A stretch of DNA of 64,000 nt from NCBI RefSeq assembly GCF_003002825.1, contig NZ_PVTE01000025.1, positions 25,102-89,101 of the forward strand, written 5' to 3'. This document shows, piece by piece, positions 21,101-32,200 of this stretch; position 1 is the stretch's first letter; every line of letters starts with the position of its first letter. Both the position numbers and the translations under genes were made by a program. This DNA comes from Spirosoma oryzae (GTDB taxonomy: Bacteria > Bacteroidota > Bacteroidia > Cytophagales > Spirosomataceae). The notes under the pieces are model-generated. The model ran no database searches. It was not told the origin of the DNA and saw nothing but the letters and a program-made list of their open reading frames with translations.

Positions 21101-21761
21101 CTGGTCATCGCCCCGCAGTTTTTATTTCGTCGATGCCCGCCAGCATAAGTTCTTTCGTTTCTCGCAGGCGGGCCTGGAGCCGATCAGTGACCGGGATGGC
21201 TATCATAACCAACTGTTGAGCGACGATCTGAACGGCTACACCGGCTGCTTCGACAGCCGTGACGACACGGTACACCTGCTGGGTCCACTTGGCCGGGTGG
21301 CCTACAACGAAGTACTCAACTGCTTTGTGTCCACCCACGAGAATAACCCCTCGGCCTGGCTCGACATCGGCGGAGTGCCCATGACCCAGCCAGCGGGCGA
21401 ATACAATGTCGTGGTGCCCGGCAGGCTGAGTCGGAACCTGAGTCTGTCGTTTGTAGTCAACCCGGTGCCGGGCCAACCCAAAACGTTTGGCACCGGCATA
21501 CTTACCTGCTCGCGGGCACTGTTCGATAGTCTGACAAACATTTCCGTGTCGACTGACCAGCAGCCACCGGCCATCATCGAAAAAAACCGGATGCGCTGGC
21601 GCGAAGGCCGGGTGTGGTTGCCGCTGCGGGCTATCGACGGCGGAGAGCCGCTGCGGGGCAGCACGATGAACGTGACCATTAACTTTTCCAATGTCGGCGG
21701 GCAGCCGGGCTACTGGCTGCTCAAATGGGAAACCGACTTTCGCATTCCTTTTCGCGCTTAA
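18123..21761 (+). CDS. Tail hub/stabilisation-like protein, 1212 aa
   Basis: A long, beta-rich protein without signal peptide. The N-terminus (QRATNIFTSGMRQDLHPSVQ) opens a region resembling the stabilisation or hub proteins that podovirus-like and crAss-like phages encode next to ring proteins: an early fixed segment, then many short beta strands with LNDTVNPPR-type turns. Its place directly after the adaptor gene and before the candidate ejected proteins fits a tail-tube or hub role. No enzymatic motif is seen. Long frames on the opposite strand are compositional shadows. Confidence 0.6.
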   Translation: MAPIQRATNIFTSGMRQDLHPSVQPAGTYVHANGFTLRFAETGGMVLTAEAPPQLQAILPYGSVVRGGALLPDERILLLLNIGGSTASPGPRRGMVAVLAGDQVSILFDDQYDPNGDRLAFPDEELVRVIVEKESASITRLYLNDTVNPPRCITLGEYPGPGTTYPRSWSVHSFTNQPPVQYDLIYFLGTVAGSCQTGFYRYTYRYSRPGVVSTPFPLSTPLTLAEKSGTVDVQLGASGITTGMGLSFRVDSPDRRWPMVELLVSYSPDGTAWSNLVVGERKAIPDNGSVTLNLTRPSGTGLSVPLSELSAQTYQQIVTRAADMVAVKHKLLFGNIQLSVPGQPPVTGVTLSPAIESMSCDDVPDLIRPPLAYTIADYTSILERQYQPRSGSVVRTRSFAVDGGLRDYRSIQYGNRRVGLRRGERYPYAVVLFDLLGQPSFAWPIGTFEVPQYYDGSSGTDAPNTPLIQITTPTGPAYRLRIMGCRVDGLQLPESILFDSTGRLIVSGFAIVRGDASGLIRHQGVVLPAISGVDNPDEISMLPDWHNTFTAQPENGRFRLLGSSAQDGKAYVHQPGWVTYHSPDLLLDGLIETQPVGANLRLVGSAHGPDNGRQGTVMLAGGKDHYYVKAYTFRPDNFRPDAPGRWKVSETSPVAYGYRLSTPTDLEKFYAENANIKFRNQLAPNMGYPTGGGFKQAKGIGQLGAWLLRLRGSSLADRGVSESQPAGVGIVNYEVATPDLNPLAANYAWTGHYQPITQAVLDDLPVTQDSVGRRTWTVSNVDVWGGDTYLCRADMARVLPQYDTAYASENDYALGLFLPIESKYNLYLRYGRRYEKVATMPQLTARDGSLPEFARGINEFQPEEWFINRGVVIKESVHTFPVLPPDTRIETSWSQGIAWSKLKTDTELLDNYRRIPAQNLFLLEGEYGAINGLITLFDNLYVGQQRAVSQVSVDLREVIPTQSGQPLSVATGREVGPAEYLSRQTGWQRRQHAWSSPRSFYFVDARQHKFFRFSQAGLEPISDRDGYHNQLLSDDLNGYTGCFDSRDDTVHLLGPLGRVAYNEVLNCFVSTHENNPSAWLDIGGVPMTQPAGEYNVVVPGRLSRNLSLSFVVNPVPGQPKTFGTGILTCSRALFDSLTNISVSTDQQPPAIIEKNRMRWREGRVWLPLRAIDGGEPLRGSTMNVTINFSNVGGQPGYWLLKWETDFRIPFRA

Positions 21762-21770
21762 CATACGACT

Positions 21771-24587
21771 ATGCTATTCGATACCACCGCCCCCTCCAGT
21801 AGCTTCTGGACGCCACCCAAGCTGGCGACGGGCAAAGATAAATTCCTGCTCTCGCTGATGGGCTACGGGGCGGACGGCAGCCAGAACGGCTGGGGTAAGA
21901 TCAGCTCGTGGATACCCGGCCTGAACGTGGCCGCTAACAACTCGGCGCAGATCACCGCCCGGCAGGCGGGCCTGGGTGACGTAGCCAACGCCATCGGCTC
22001 GGACATGGACAACCGGATGCAGAAGTTACAGGCGGGCGTCAACGTAGTCAAGGGGGCTGTCGGTGTAGCGACCGCCAACCCAGCCCTGATTCAATCGGGC
22101 GTGCAGGGGTTGACCCAGTCGATCTCCGGCCTTGCCAACGCGCAGGACGACCCGACCCAGTACACCAGAGGTACAACTGCCTACCAGCGGTTCTTCGATG
22201 GCGGCAAACTTTCTGTCAAGCCTGTGGGGCGGATGCCGGAAAAATCAGCAGCCCAGAAGAATGTCGATCAGGTTACCCGTCAGGCACAGGACAAAGCGGA
22301 TATGTTCATGGTCGCCAATGGCTTTCGTCCGGCCAGTAGTCTGACCGGCATTAACGCCGATGAGTCCTACAGCAGCGACTACCAGCCAGTGAATATGACC
22401 GCGCCGCCCGTGCCGGTGAAGAATCCCGTGTCGGCTCCCGCAGATGGGTCACTACCCACACCCGCTGTCGGCACGCTGCCAACCCGGTCGAATGCGCGTA
22501 ACTTTATTCGTGTCGATGACGAAACGTTTGGCGTTGCCAACGGGCAGCCGGTATCATCGGTGACGGGCGTTGTTGCGCCAGGCAAATCCGCCGTACCCAA
22601 CGACCTGCGTGGTGCTATAGACACCGGCACTGACTGGACCCGTACTTGGATGGCCCGCCAAGCCGCACTGGGCAACGCCGCACTGCAACGAGATGACATG
22701 CAGGCCAGTACACGTATTGGCAAAACAGAGATAACGGCACCTTCCGACATGAACGCGATGGGTACAACCATCGGTGACGCGGCTGGTTATTACAATCCGA
22801 ACACGGGGAAGTCACACATTTCTTCTGCTAACGACCCCGCCTATGCGTCGACGGCAGCAACCCACGAAGCAACCCATAACGCACAGGACCTACTGACGTA
22901 TCGTAAGGACGGAAAGGACAGTGGCGCACTGCATAAAACGTACCAAGAAATTAGCGCCCGAATCCAACATCCAACTGGTCTCGCTAAAATGCTCACCTCC
23001 AAGCGCGCCCAGAACTACAACAGTTATCTGTCGAAACCAGAAGAGGCGCACGCCCGTATCATGCAATTGCGCCGTGAGCTTAATATGGCCCCCGATGCCA
23101 ATATCGACAGAGAGACATTGTCAAAATACTTCAAGGGAAAGCCCAGTCAGGCAGCCAATGACCTGCGGGCTATACTCAGCGAGGATGACATCTACCAACT
23201 GCTGGACCCGAAGAAAGTGGTGAGCACACAACGGGAACGAAACGACGGGCAGCTCTATGCCGCATCGGGCGGGAAACTGCCGGGGGAGAATCGGTACCCG
23301 GCGAGCGACAAAGTATCGGAGGATGCGGTGATTATCGACAAGGCCACCGGCCAGAAACTCGGCGAGATGCGGCATGGGGAGCGCGTCTTCGACCAGGACG
23401 CTACCCGCACAATGGAAGCCCTCGTCGACAGGGGTGACCACGCATCGCTGGGCCGTTTCGTGCTGGCCGAAATGCTGACCCATCCCGACTACCAGGATCG
23501 GAATGCAGTGGCGGTTGCGTTTGCGGGTGGTGGGAAACTGACCGGCAGGCCCGTTGGTCGTTTGCCGGAGAAAGACAAAGCACAACGATACGCGGAACAG
23601 TCGGCATTCAACCGGCGCATTGACGAGCAAATGTTCAATGCGATCAATGGCTACGCGCCACTCAGTTCGTATACCGGTATTCAGGCGGGCAGTCAGCCCG
23701 TACCGGTCCCGGTTGATCGACCCGCCCCAATCCTGCCAGACCCAACGGGTAATGATATACCCGAGGTAACCGTCAGCGGCAAACGGACGACGGCTACGCA
23801 GCGACCCTACACGATGCTACCCGAAGGGGCGGCTTCCGCTGCCAGTCTGACGGGTATGGCTGACCGCGTTGTTGCGCCCCCCGTACTGGCTACACCTGCT
23901 GTCCCTTCTCATCCTTCTCCCGCTACTCCCGCTACTACTGCCACCTCGGAAAAGGTCAAGAAAGCAGGTGGTGGAGTCGATTGGTGGGGTATGGGCAGTG
24001 ACGCGCTGCGAGCGGTGACAGCGGCAATAGGTGCAGGCCAGCCCCTGCCGACCCGACCCGTCAACCCAAATCTACAGCAGATGAGCCGGGAGCTGGCCGA
24101 CCGCCAGAACGAAGGACTGTCGGGCCTGGAGCGTACCAACCTGCTGCGCCAGCAGGCCGACCAGCAGGGGCGTGACGTGCAGATGATCCGCGATACCATC
24201 GGTGGTGGTGGCAATGCAAACGCAGTACTCGCTGCCGTTGGAGCCGCCAGTGATCGAAGTAATGCGATGACCCAGCAGATCGAGGGGGTGGATCGCAGCC
24301 AGCGCCAGCAGAACCGGGAGAACTACTACCGCGACCTGATCGGCTCGCAGGCGGGCAGCGACGCCATCTTCGCCCAGCAGTACGCGCAGGCCGTGCAGCA
24401 GAAAGGAGCGTTCGCCCAGGCGATGGCTGCCAACCTGCAAAGCATGGCCGATCGCAGCCAGTACGACAAAGCCTACGGTGAAGGCTCGACCTACCACGAC
24501 CTGATGACCCAGCTCCTGAAACGTACCGGCTCCCGGCGCGACTACGCCGACGCACCTGTCACCAGCCTAACCCCCAAACTGCCGTGA
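21771..24587 (+). CDS. Large virion protein with HEATH metalloprotease-like motif and internal repeat, 938 aa
   Basis: Residues 365-369 are HEATH, an HExxH zinc-protease signature, in the context AATHEATHNAQDLLTYRKDG. A module occurs twice, at about residues 143-195 and 585-638: GGKLS-KPVGRMPEKSAAQ against GGKLTGRPVGRLPEKDKAQ, each followed by about 30 residues and then SSLTGI or SSYTGI. The C-terminal third is Gln- and Ala-rich and helical. Its position before two other large proteins suggests an internal (ejected) virion protein. The protease call is inference, because a downstream third ligand was not identified. Confidence 0.6.
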   Translation: MLFDTTAPSSSFWTPPKLATGKDKFLLSLMGYGADGSQNGWGKISSWIPGLNVAANNSAQITARQAGLGDVANAIGSDMDNRMQKLQAGVNVVKGAVGVATANPALIQSGVQGLTQSISGLANAQDDPTQYTRGTTAYQRFFDGGKLSVKPVGRMPEKSAAQKNVDQVTRQAQDKADMFMVANGFRPASSLTGINADESYSSDYQPVNMTAPPVPVKNPVSAPADGSLPTPAVGTLPTRSNARNFIRVDDETFGVANGQPVSSVTGVVAPGKSAVPNDLRGAIDTGTDWTRTWMARQAALGNAALQRDDMQASTRIGKTEITAPSDMNAMGTTIGDAAGYYNPNTGKSHISSANDPAYASTAATHEATHNAQDLLTYRKDGKDSGALHKTYQEISARIQHPTGLAKMLTSKRAQNYNSYLSKPEEAHARIMQLRRELNMAPDANIDRETLSKYFKGKPSQAANDLRAILSEDDIYQLLDPKKVVSTQRERNDGQLYAASGGKLPGENRYPASDKVSEDAVIIDKATGQKLGEMRHGERVFDQDATRTMEALVDRGDHASLGRFVLAEMLTHPDYQDRNAVAVAFAGGGKLTGRPVGRLPEKDKAQRYAEQSAFNRRIDEQMFNAINGYAPLSSYTGIQAGSQPVPVPVDRPAPILPDPTGNDIPEVTVSGKRTTATQRPYTMLPEGAASAASLTGMADRVVAPPVLATPAVPSHPSPATPATTATSEKVKKAGGGVDWWGMGSDALRAVTAAIGAGQPLPTRPVNPNLQQMSRELADRQNEGLSGLERTNLLRQQADQQGRDVQMIRDTIGGGGNANAVLAAVGAASDRSNAMTQQIEGVDRSQRQQNRENYYRDLIGSQAGSDAIFAQQYAQAVQQKGAFAQAMAANLQSMADRSQYDKAYGEGSTYHDLMTQLLKRTGSRRDYADAPVTSLTPKLP

Positions 24588-24610
24588 GAAACCGAGGATG
24601 GGGTGACGGA

Positions 24611-24712
24611 ATGATCCGCTTCACAAAAGTAATGGCCATCTATACGGGGCTGTATTGGTGGAATTTTTTCTGGGCGATTGTTTTCATTCACTTACTGGGC
24701 ATTTTAAAATGA
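24611..24712 (+). CDS. Tiny membrane peptide, 33 aa
   Basis: The frame from ATG 24611 to TGA 24712 encodes one hydrophobic aromatic segment (YTGLYWWNFFWAIVFIHLLG) with a basic N-terminus (MIRFTKVM). Its stop overlaps the next start (ATGA at 24709), a strong sign of coupling. It lies between two large virion genes. A small membrane role (for example in genome ejection or lysis) is possible, but no family is known. Confidence 0.55.
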   Translation: MIRFTKVMAIYTGLYWWNFFWAIVFIHLLGILK

Positions 24713-26205
24713 TAACTAACCCGTACTTTAACCCCTACAATGCAGCCCAGCAGTACCGACCGGGGATGCAGTCATCGCTGGCGCTGGCGCTGATGCCGAC
24801 CGATAACTTCGCCCAGAAACGGGCGGACGCGGCGGCTACGTTCCAGTATGCTCAGTACGCCAACCAGCTCGCCGAGCAGGATGCCGCCCAGAAGGACAAG
24901 GCACTGGCCGATACGCAGGCCACGCTCGACGCCATCGACAAGCAGGGGCTGTTGCAGACCGACACGCGCCGGTTGAACGCGATGTACACCGAGCGGTGGC
25001 GCAAGCAGATTGAAGACGAGATCAAGAACAACTACGGGGGTGACATCGTCCGCTTCCAGCGGGAGCGGCAGCCGTATCTGGTCAAGAGTTTTCTATCTCA
25101 GCTCCAGAATGCACCGGAGTTTGCCGATGCGCTGGAGAACAAAGTTGCATATGCGCAAATCAAAGATGCGCAGGCGAAGGGTAAGCTGTTGATTGGTAAT
25201 ACCGATCAGGACTGGCGCGACTATCAGGAGGGTCGCCTGACCCGGCTTCCCTTCCGTGGGGCGTATGATGCGCCCAAGGAAGGATTCGATTACTTCGATA
25301 AGAACGTTCACCCCACCGCCCCATACGGTACGCGTGACGGCAAAGCTATCGAGGTAAGCCAGCAGGATTTGCTGAATCACTTGCTCTCGCAGGGTATGAC
25401 CCCGCAGCAGGCAACCGACTACGTGGGTAAGCTCGGTTACCGGGGTGGTCGCTTCTGGAAGATGGAATCGCAGAAACCGTGGGATGCGCAGAAGACCGCC
25501 TTTGATCAGAATATGGACATTGCCAAGTTCAAGCAGACGGGAGCTAGTCAGGCGGAGACGGCCCGCCACAACCGGGCAATGGAAGCCCACGCCCGTCGCA
25601 CCGAAAAGCAGAACGAGTCGAGTGGTGGCACCGGCATCGGTAACTTGACTACGGCAGACATTCTCTTCAATCCTCGGGCGGGCGGTGCTGTGCAGGACAA
25701 CCGCTACGGGCGGGCACTGCTGGTCACCAAAGGCGTGTCGGGTGAGGTGGCCGACCAGGCAATGCGTTCAGCAGGCATCGACCCGCGCAACCGGGTGGCG
25801 GCACTCGACCGAACCGGCCAGCCCGAACTCAACGGCCGGCAGGTGTATCAGTCGAACGTAAAAGAGGTCTACACCCTCGACGGAAAACAGCGCATTCGAT
25901 CGGAGAAGCCGATCATCTTTCAGCGCGTCGACGCCAGTGAGATCATTCACGATCCCGTCAGCGGCCAGCCTTTCATCAAGGGTAGCTACAAGGTAGCTGG
26001 TGGTGAGGGTCAGGAGCGAGAGGTGCTGATCCCACTCGCCAAATCCGTGGCTGCCTACGCTTCTGCCAATGCCCAGTCACCGGTCAACGACTCCAAGGCC
26101 GAAGCTGCCCAGAATGCCAGCTCACTGAACCGGGAAGCTGCCCGTCAGCAGCAACGCACCGGCAACGTGGCTACGGTAAATGATATTCTAAATTCCACCT
26201 GGTAG
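24709..26205 (+). CDS. Putative internal virion protein, 498 aa
   Basis: The ATG at 24709 overlaps the 33-aa peptide stop and is preferred to a start at 24655 in the same frame. The protein is Gln- and Ala-rich, largely helical (FAQKRADAAATFQYAQYANQ; EAAQNASSLNREAARQQQ), with no membrane segment. This composition and the place between two very large proteins suggest an ejected or core protein as in T7- or P22-like phages. It ends 3 nt before the giant gene. Confidence 0.5.
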   Translation: MITNPYFNPYNAAQQYRPGMQSSLALALMPTDNFAQKRADAAATFQYAQYANQLAEQDAAQKDKALADTQATLDAIDKQGLLQTDTRRLNAMYTERWRKQIEDEIKNNYGGDIVRFQRERQPYLVKSFLSQLQNAPEFADALENKVAYAQIKDAQAKGKLLIGNTDQDWRDYQEGRLTRLPFRGAYDAPKEGFDYFDKNVHPTAPYGTRDGKAIEVSQQDLLNHLLSQGMTPQQATDYVGKLGYRGGRFWKMESQKPWDAQKTAFDQNMDIAKFKQTGASQAETARHNRAMEAHARRTEKQNESSGGTGIGNLTTADILFNPRAGGAVQDNRYGRALLVTKGVSGEVADQAMRSAGIDPRNRVAALDRTGQPELNGRQVYQSNVKEVYTLDGKQRIRSEKPIIFQRVDASEIIHDPVSGQPFIKGSYKVAGGEGQEREVLIPLAKSVAAYASANAQSPVNDSKAEAAQNASSLNREAARQQQRTGNVATVNDILNSTW

Positions 26206-26208
26206 TAT

Positions 26209-29200
26209 ATGATGCCTTCCCCTACAACCCAAACTGTTTCGTCTAAACCCTCGCCCGGTGGCGCACTGCCTGCGACCCCGCAGCAGGCGCAGATCAACGC
26301 GGTCGGTATTCGTCAGCTTAGTCAGGCACTCCAGAATGCCGGGATGGACGGGGCGACCGCCCTGCGTCGTTACAACGATGCCGTCCGGCAGGGGCCACAG
26401 CAGACCGAGATCGCCTTGGGTAAACTCCAGCAGGTAGCCGACACCATCGGCTACGACGCGGACATTCGCTACGGGGTGTACCAGGCACCAAAGCCAGTAA
26501 GGCCCGCACCAACTCCAGAGCAGGAAGCGAAGTCGAGTACAGCAATAGAAACCGGCAAGGCATTCTGGAATGGACTTGTCGATGCAGCATCGGGTATTTC
26601 ACGCTTGCCGCAGGCGGCTGTCGATACGTTTGTGATGGCTGATGCGCTGCGCAGCCCGGTACCAACACTGGCAATGCAGATCGCCGATAATCGTCCAGCG
26701 ACAAAGGTTGTATCGGGAGGATTACAGGCGGTGGGGGACTTTGCGACCGCCATGCTCGATCACGCCAAAGTTGATCTCGATACGTCGGGCAAATACGATC
26801 AGGGGCTTATCGTCTCGGATGGCGAGGGAGGGTATAAGCTGGGTTCGCTCGAAGGGGCAGCCCACAGTATCGGTTCATCGGCGGCATTCATGGCGAGTAT
26901 GCTGGGGCCTGGCCTTGCGGGAAAGGTCGGCACCAAACTTGGTATCGTTGGTAAAGCCCTGAAAGCGGCGCAGGCCGAAGGTAACGTCGAGCGGGTTGCC
27001 GAACTAACCCGGCAGGCGATCGGTACCGACAAGGCTACCCGCTTCCTCGGTGGGGTCGTCTCGCAGCTCCAGCCGCTGTATCAGGATGCGCTCGATGCCA
27101 CGGGCAACCCGCAGCAGGCGGCCCGTTTCGCTGGACTGGTTGCGCCCGTCGTGGCCGCCGTCGATGCGTTTACCGGCGTAGAGTCGATGCTGGGCAAGAG
27201 CGAGCTGGCTGCCGCCCGTAAGGGTATGATCCGCGAGGCGCTGGGCCGGATGGGTACGGAAGTAACTGAGGATGCCATGATCCCTGCCGCCCGCAGCTTC
27301 ATTGATAAGTTCGTCAAAGACCCACTGGTTACCGGAGCCAGAGAGATGGCAATCGAGGGCATCACCGAGACGGGTCAGGAAGCCTACACCAAACTCGTCG
27401 AGAACATTTTCGACGCTACCGACAAGCAGAGTAAGTTCGCCGAGCAGACGGGTGACACCACGCTACGGATGCTCAACTCACTGGCAATGGGCGGGGCGTT
27501 CGGTTTCGCGGCGGGCGGGGCGGGGCGGATGGCGCAGAATATCGGCGCTCACCACCCGGCAGCATTTGCTATGCTCCAGGACGCCTACCGGCAGGAGGGC
27601 AAAGTCGGCCTGCAATCGGCGCTCGATGATCTGGCCGATGGGGCCGACCGCATCAGTCGGGAGGGGGGCGACGGAGAGGGCATGAAGCAGCAGCTCGGTA
27701 AGATGGCGTCGGTCATTCAGAGTTTCAAAAACCCCTATACCGTAGCGCCGAAGACCCAGTTTCAGTACTACGACCTCAACTACAACCAGCTTCCCGATCA
27801 GCAGCAGCAGCTCGATGAACTGAGGGTTCGACGCGATGGACTAATAGGTGACCAACCTACCGACATCGACGAGCAAGGAAACCCCTACGCCGTCGATCCG
27901 GTCGTTGCCCAGCGCGAGCTAGCATTGCTCATGCCGCAAATCGAAGACCAAGGACGGCGGGTGTCGTATCTGGAAGGGGTGCGCGACCGGCTGGCCCAGA
28001 CCGGCACCTATCAGGACTGGGGCAAAGGATTCGATCTGATCGGTAAGTTCCAGCCCGGCGACCGGGTGCGGGGTACCGACGCCGATACCCGCGACGATGT
28101 CGACGGAACGGTGGCGCAGGTATCACCCGATGGACAGACGGTAACCCTGGACGTAACAAACCCCGATGGTACAACCAGGTCTGTCGACGTTCGCGCTACC
28201 GAGGTGCGCGACGGGCAGATCGGCCCGGCCACTACGCCCGTGCAGGATACCGCGATGGGTGACATTGCGGTGGGTGACAGTATCCGTGACGGATTTCAGA
28301 ACTACCAGCAGGACGACCGGGTCTACCAGCCCGGCGAGCGGGTGGTGCTGGCATCGAATCCCGATGCGTCGTTTCCGGTAACGGACGTAACGCCCAACGA
28401 GCAGGGCGACCCGGTGCTGACCATCCAGGGGCCGCAGGGTGAACTGTCCGGCACGATGGCCGAACTGACCGACAAGGCCAACCCGAACCGTCTCGTTGGT
28501 AGCTACTCGCCTACGCAGGCGCTGGCCGCCGAGGATGGCCGCAAGCAGGCAGCGGAGCGGCAGAAGAAGATCGACTCGCTCAACAAGAAAGTGCCCGCTG
28601 CCGTACGCACCGCGCTCGATGCGATGACGGACTCCGATCTGATCGCCCGCTATAATCAGGCTACCGATGCGAGCGAAAAGCAGTATATCGAACTGCTGGC
28701 CGAACAGCGATTCGGTACAGTCAATTTAAAATCAGTAACAGCAACCCAGGCGTCGGCAGCCCCCGACCCACTCGAAGCCGACACGCCTACGGTAGACCCC
28801 TACAATACGACCGCCGAAGACATCAGCGATGAGCAGTGGAATCAGCTCGCCGAAACCGACGAGATACCCGACGCCGTGGTTAACGATATGGCTGTGCGGC
28901 TGCTCGATGAGGTAAACTTCTCCGAGCGGCAACAGATGGTCTTCGAGCAGATGAACGACACCGAACTGCTGCGTTTGCAGGCGGCACTCGATTCGCTGAC
29001 GGATAAACTTGCAACCGAACCTACTACCGACAATGGAAACCAAGACATCCCGATTTCAGAAAATCCAGACCGTACCCCAGACCCCATCGGAAGCCCTGGC
29101 GAAACTGCGCCAGTCGCTGTCGGGCCTGCCGCCGAAGGAGCGCCTGTGGGAGTCAGCGAAAGCCTACCGGTCGATCCTCAGCCAGTACGTACCGGGCTGG

Positions 29201-32200
29201 AAGAACAGCAGTCTGCTGATGTATCCGGCCAAAGTAGCCCTCCAGAGCCAGCGCCAGCAGCGGAGCCGGTCTGGCGTGACCCGGTTCGCCCGAATAAGCG
29301 GCGTGCCGCCCGTCCTGTAGAAAAGAAAGCCGCTGCCACTACAGCGCCGCTGACCGACACGGTGTACCGCGAGTTCAGACAGTCGCCCGCCGACTATGCC
29401 TTCCCCGCTGGTGTACTGGAGGGGATCGCCACGCGCATTCTCGATGGCTCGGTGACCAACCGAGACATGGCCGTCTACCAGAACCGCCGTACCGAGATCG
29501 ACAACATTAAGGCCACGCTGCCCGCAACCACGGCGCAGGGAAAGGCGATCGACCAGGCCGAGGCAACGCTCGACGAGGATAGCGACGAGCTGGGAGAAAC
29601 CATCGACCGATACGAACAGGAGCGCCAGCGGCGGGCGGCAGAAGACAGCGCCCCGTCCGATCAGCAGATCGACGAGCAGCTACGGAAGCTGGCCGCTGGC
29701 GACAAGAAAGCCCGCAGGCAGGCGGCAGTCCAGGCCATCAGCGAACCCATCGCTGATGGCGAAGAGATTGACATCGATGGCGACCTGTCACCCGAAGAGA
29801 TCACTAGTGAAGCGGCTACGGCTACGCCCGCCGACGAGGTGAGTGTCGGTACGATCGGCACGACGGTGAAGGTGCTGCTGTCAGGGGGTAAGGCGACGCA
29901 GGGAGTAATTGTCGGTAAAGGGAAAGATGGCGATGTCATGGTGCGCCGGATGAACCGGCAGGGTACGATGGAAGAGGACTTTCCCCACCCACCGTCGAGC
30001 CTACTCTCGCCATCGGGTAAAGCGATCAGCATCGACCCAAGCCTTCCCGCCTACAACCCACCGACCGCGAGTGGACTCGACGCAAAAAAACTGGCCGCTG
30101 GTCAGCGCGTCATCGTGCCGGGCGCTACTACGCCACGGGTAGTAGCCGACATAGTATCGGTAAATCCTGACGGCAGCGCCGACGTGCGTGTCGTACTGTC
30201 GGGCGCTACGCGCACGGTTCCGGCCAGTCAGATGAGTGAGCCGACCGCGACTGAACTGACGCAGCTCAAAAATAAACTCGCCGAGCGGGCCGACACCGAA
30301 CGACGACAGGGTATTCGTCGGCAGGTCGCGGACCAGGCCGCCACGCCAGTTGGCGAGCAGGCACTGTCTGAACTGAGTAAACAACTGCGCAAAGCGTTCC
30401 CCCGCCTACGGGTGGTGTTGCTGTCGGGCGCTGCCATGCAGGAGCAGTTCGGCACCAACGACCGGGGCCGGATTCAGACCGGTACGGTATACCTGAACAC
30501 GGACGGAGCCACTGCCGATACGCCGATCCACGAGTTTGCCCACGCCTACATGGGGGTCATCAAGCGGGATATGCCATCGGTCTATGAACGCGGCCTGTCA
30601 CTCGTTGAGGGAACCGAGTACGAAGCCCGCGTCAGACAGCAGTACCCCGAACTGACGAGCCGGGAAACGGTGCTCGACGAGGCGCTGGTCACGGCCATCG
30701 GCGAAAAGGGGGCAGGGATGCAGCAACCCTCGAAGCTGAGAAATTTTCTAACATGGGCCAAAGCGATGCTAACCAAGATCGGCAGTCGCCTGGGTATCCC
30801 TGTCTCGCTGGAAACCACACTGGACAGTTTCGCTACCGCCCGCGCCAGTGAACTGCTGTCTGGCTATAAACTCTCCGACTCGGCAGGGGAGGGGATCGAC
30901 GCCAGCCACAAGGCGGGCGTTCCGCTGCCATCTGTCGTCGACGAGAACTGGCTGGTTGCCAACGGGTCAAATCTCGACAGCGCAGGCGGCAAGGAACTGG
31001 TCGAGAGTCGTCAGGTAATCTACGACCCGGTGACGGATACGTACAGCAAAGTGGAAGTCGACCTGACTACCGAAACGAACGACATCCGTAGTAGTCTTGG
31101 TGCCATAAAAAAGGAGGGTGGCTGGACGAACTGGCTGGTCGACCACGCCAACTTTCTCGACCCGCAGAATATGGGCCGGGTGCTGTTCGGCGAGAGCGAG
31201 CGGGGTAAGCAGTGGAAGGCGCTGATCGAAGGGCAACTGGCGATGGTGGCTCCCATGAAAGTGGCGGGACACGAAGCGTTCAAAACGTTCTACGCGCTGC
31301 TCGACGGGAAGACGACCTACCGGGGGGCGGCCAGTGCCGAGAGTGTCGAACGCTGGGATGTGACCGGTAGTGTGGCGGGGCAGGCAGCGAACCTGAAAAT
31401 TCCTGTCGACATCGCCGTCGACATCGCCATGCAGTACCGCACGATCATCACCACCAAGGGGCACTTCGATCCCAAGCACCGGGAGAAGACGCGGGCCGGT
31501 ATCGCGCCGACGATGCAGGTGCAGCTCCCCAACCCCGAAGACCCCAAGAACCCGATCATCGTCGATCTGGACAAGCAGCAGCTACGGGCGCTCGAAGACC
31601 GGGTCTTCAACCAGGACGCGTCCACGATGGCGCTCGTGCAGAAATGGAACGATCATACCAAAGCGATGTATGGCCCGCTGGCCCGCATCCGCCTGCTGAT
31701 GACCGGCCAGACGCTCGATAACATCGCTGACTATTACCCGATTACCACGGCGTCGACCGAGCAGTCGATCATGGGTCGCAGCATCGAACGGTTCATCGAC
31801 GATGCGGGCTACCTGAAAGACCGAAACTCCGGCGCTCCAGCCCGCATCCGTGCCGATGGGTTTCTGGCATCAGTGAATCGCTACCAGAATGCCGCCGAGG
31901 ATTACGTGCAGCTCTCGCCGCTGTGGCAGAACCTGAAGGGACTCGCCCAGCGTCAGCAGCCACTCTTGAACCAGCTCGGCTACGACCGATTGCAGGGAGC
32001 CATCAACAAACTGGCTGACTCCTACGCAGCCCCCAACGCCGGGTCTATGAAGGTCGACTCGTGGTTCAGCTACGATCTGCGCAAGCTGCTCAAACTGGCA
32101 ACACTCTCCCGATTTGCCTTCAACGTGGCGATTCCCTTAAAACAAACGACAGGATTTCTGTCGGCCTACGGATCGGGAGCCATCAAGCAGGAGTATCTGA

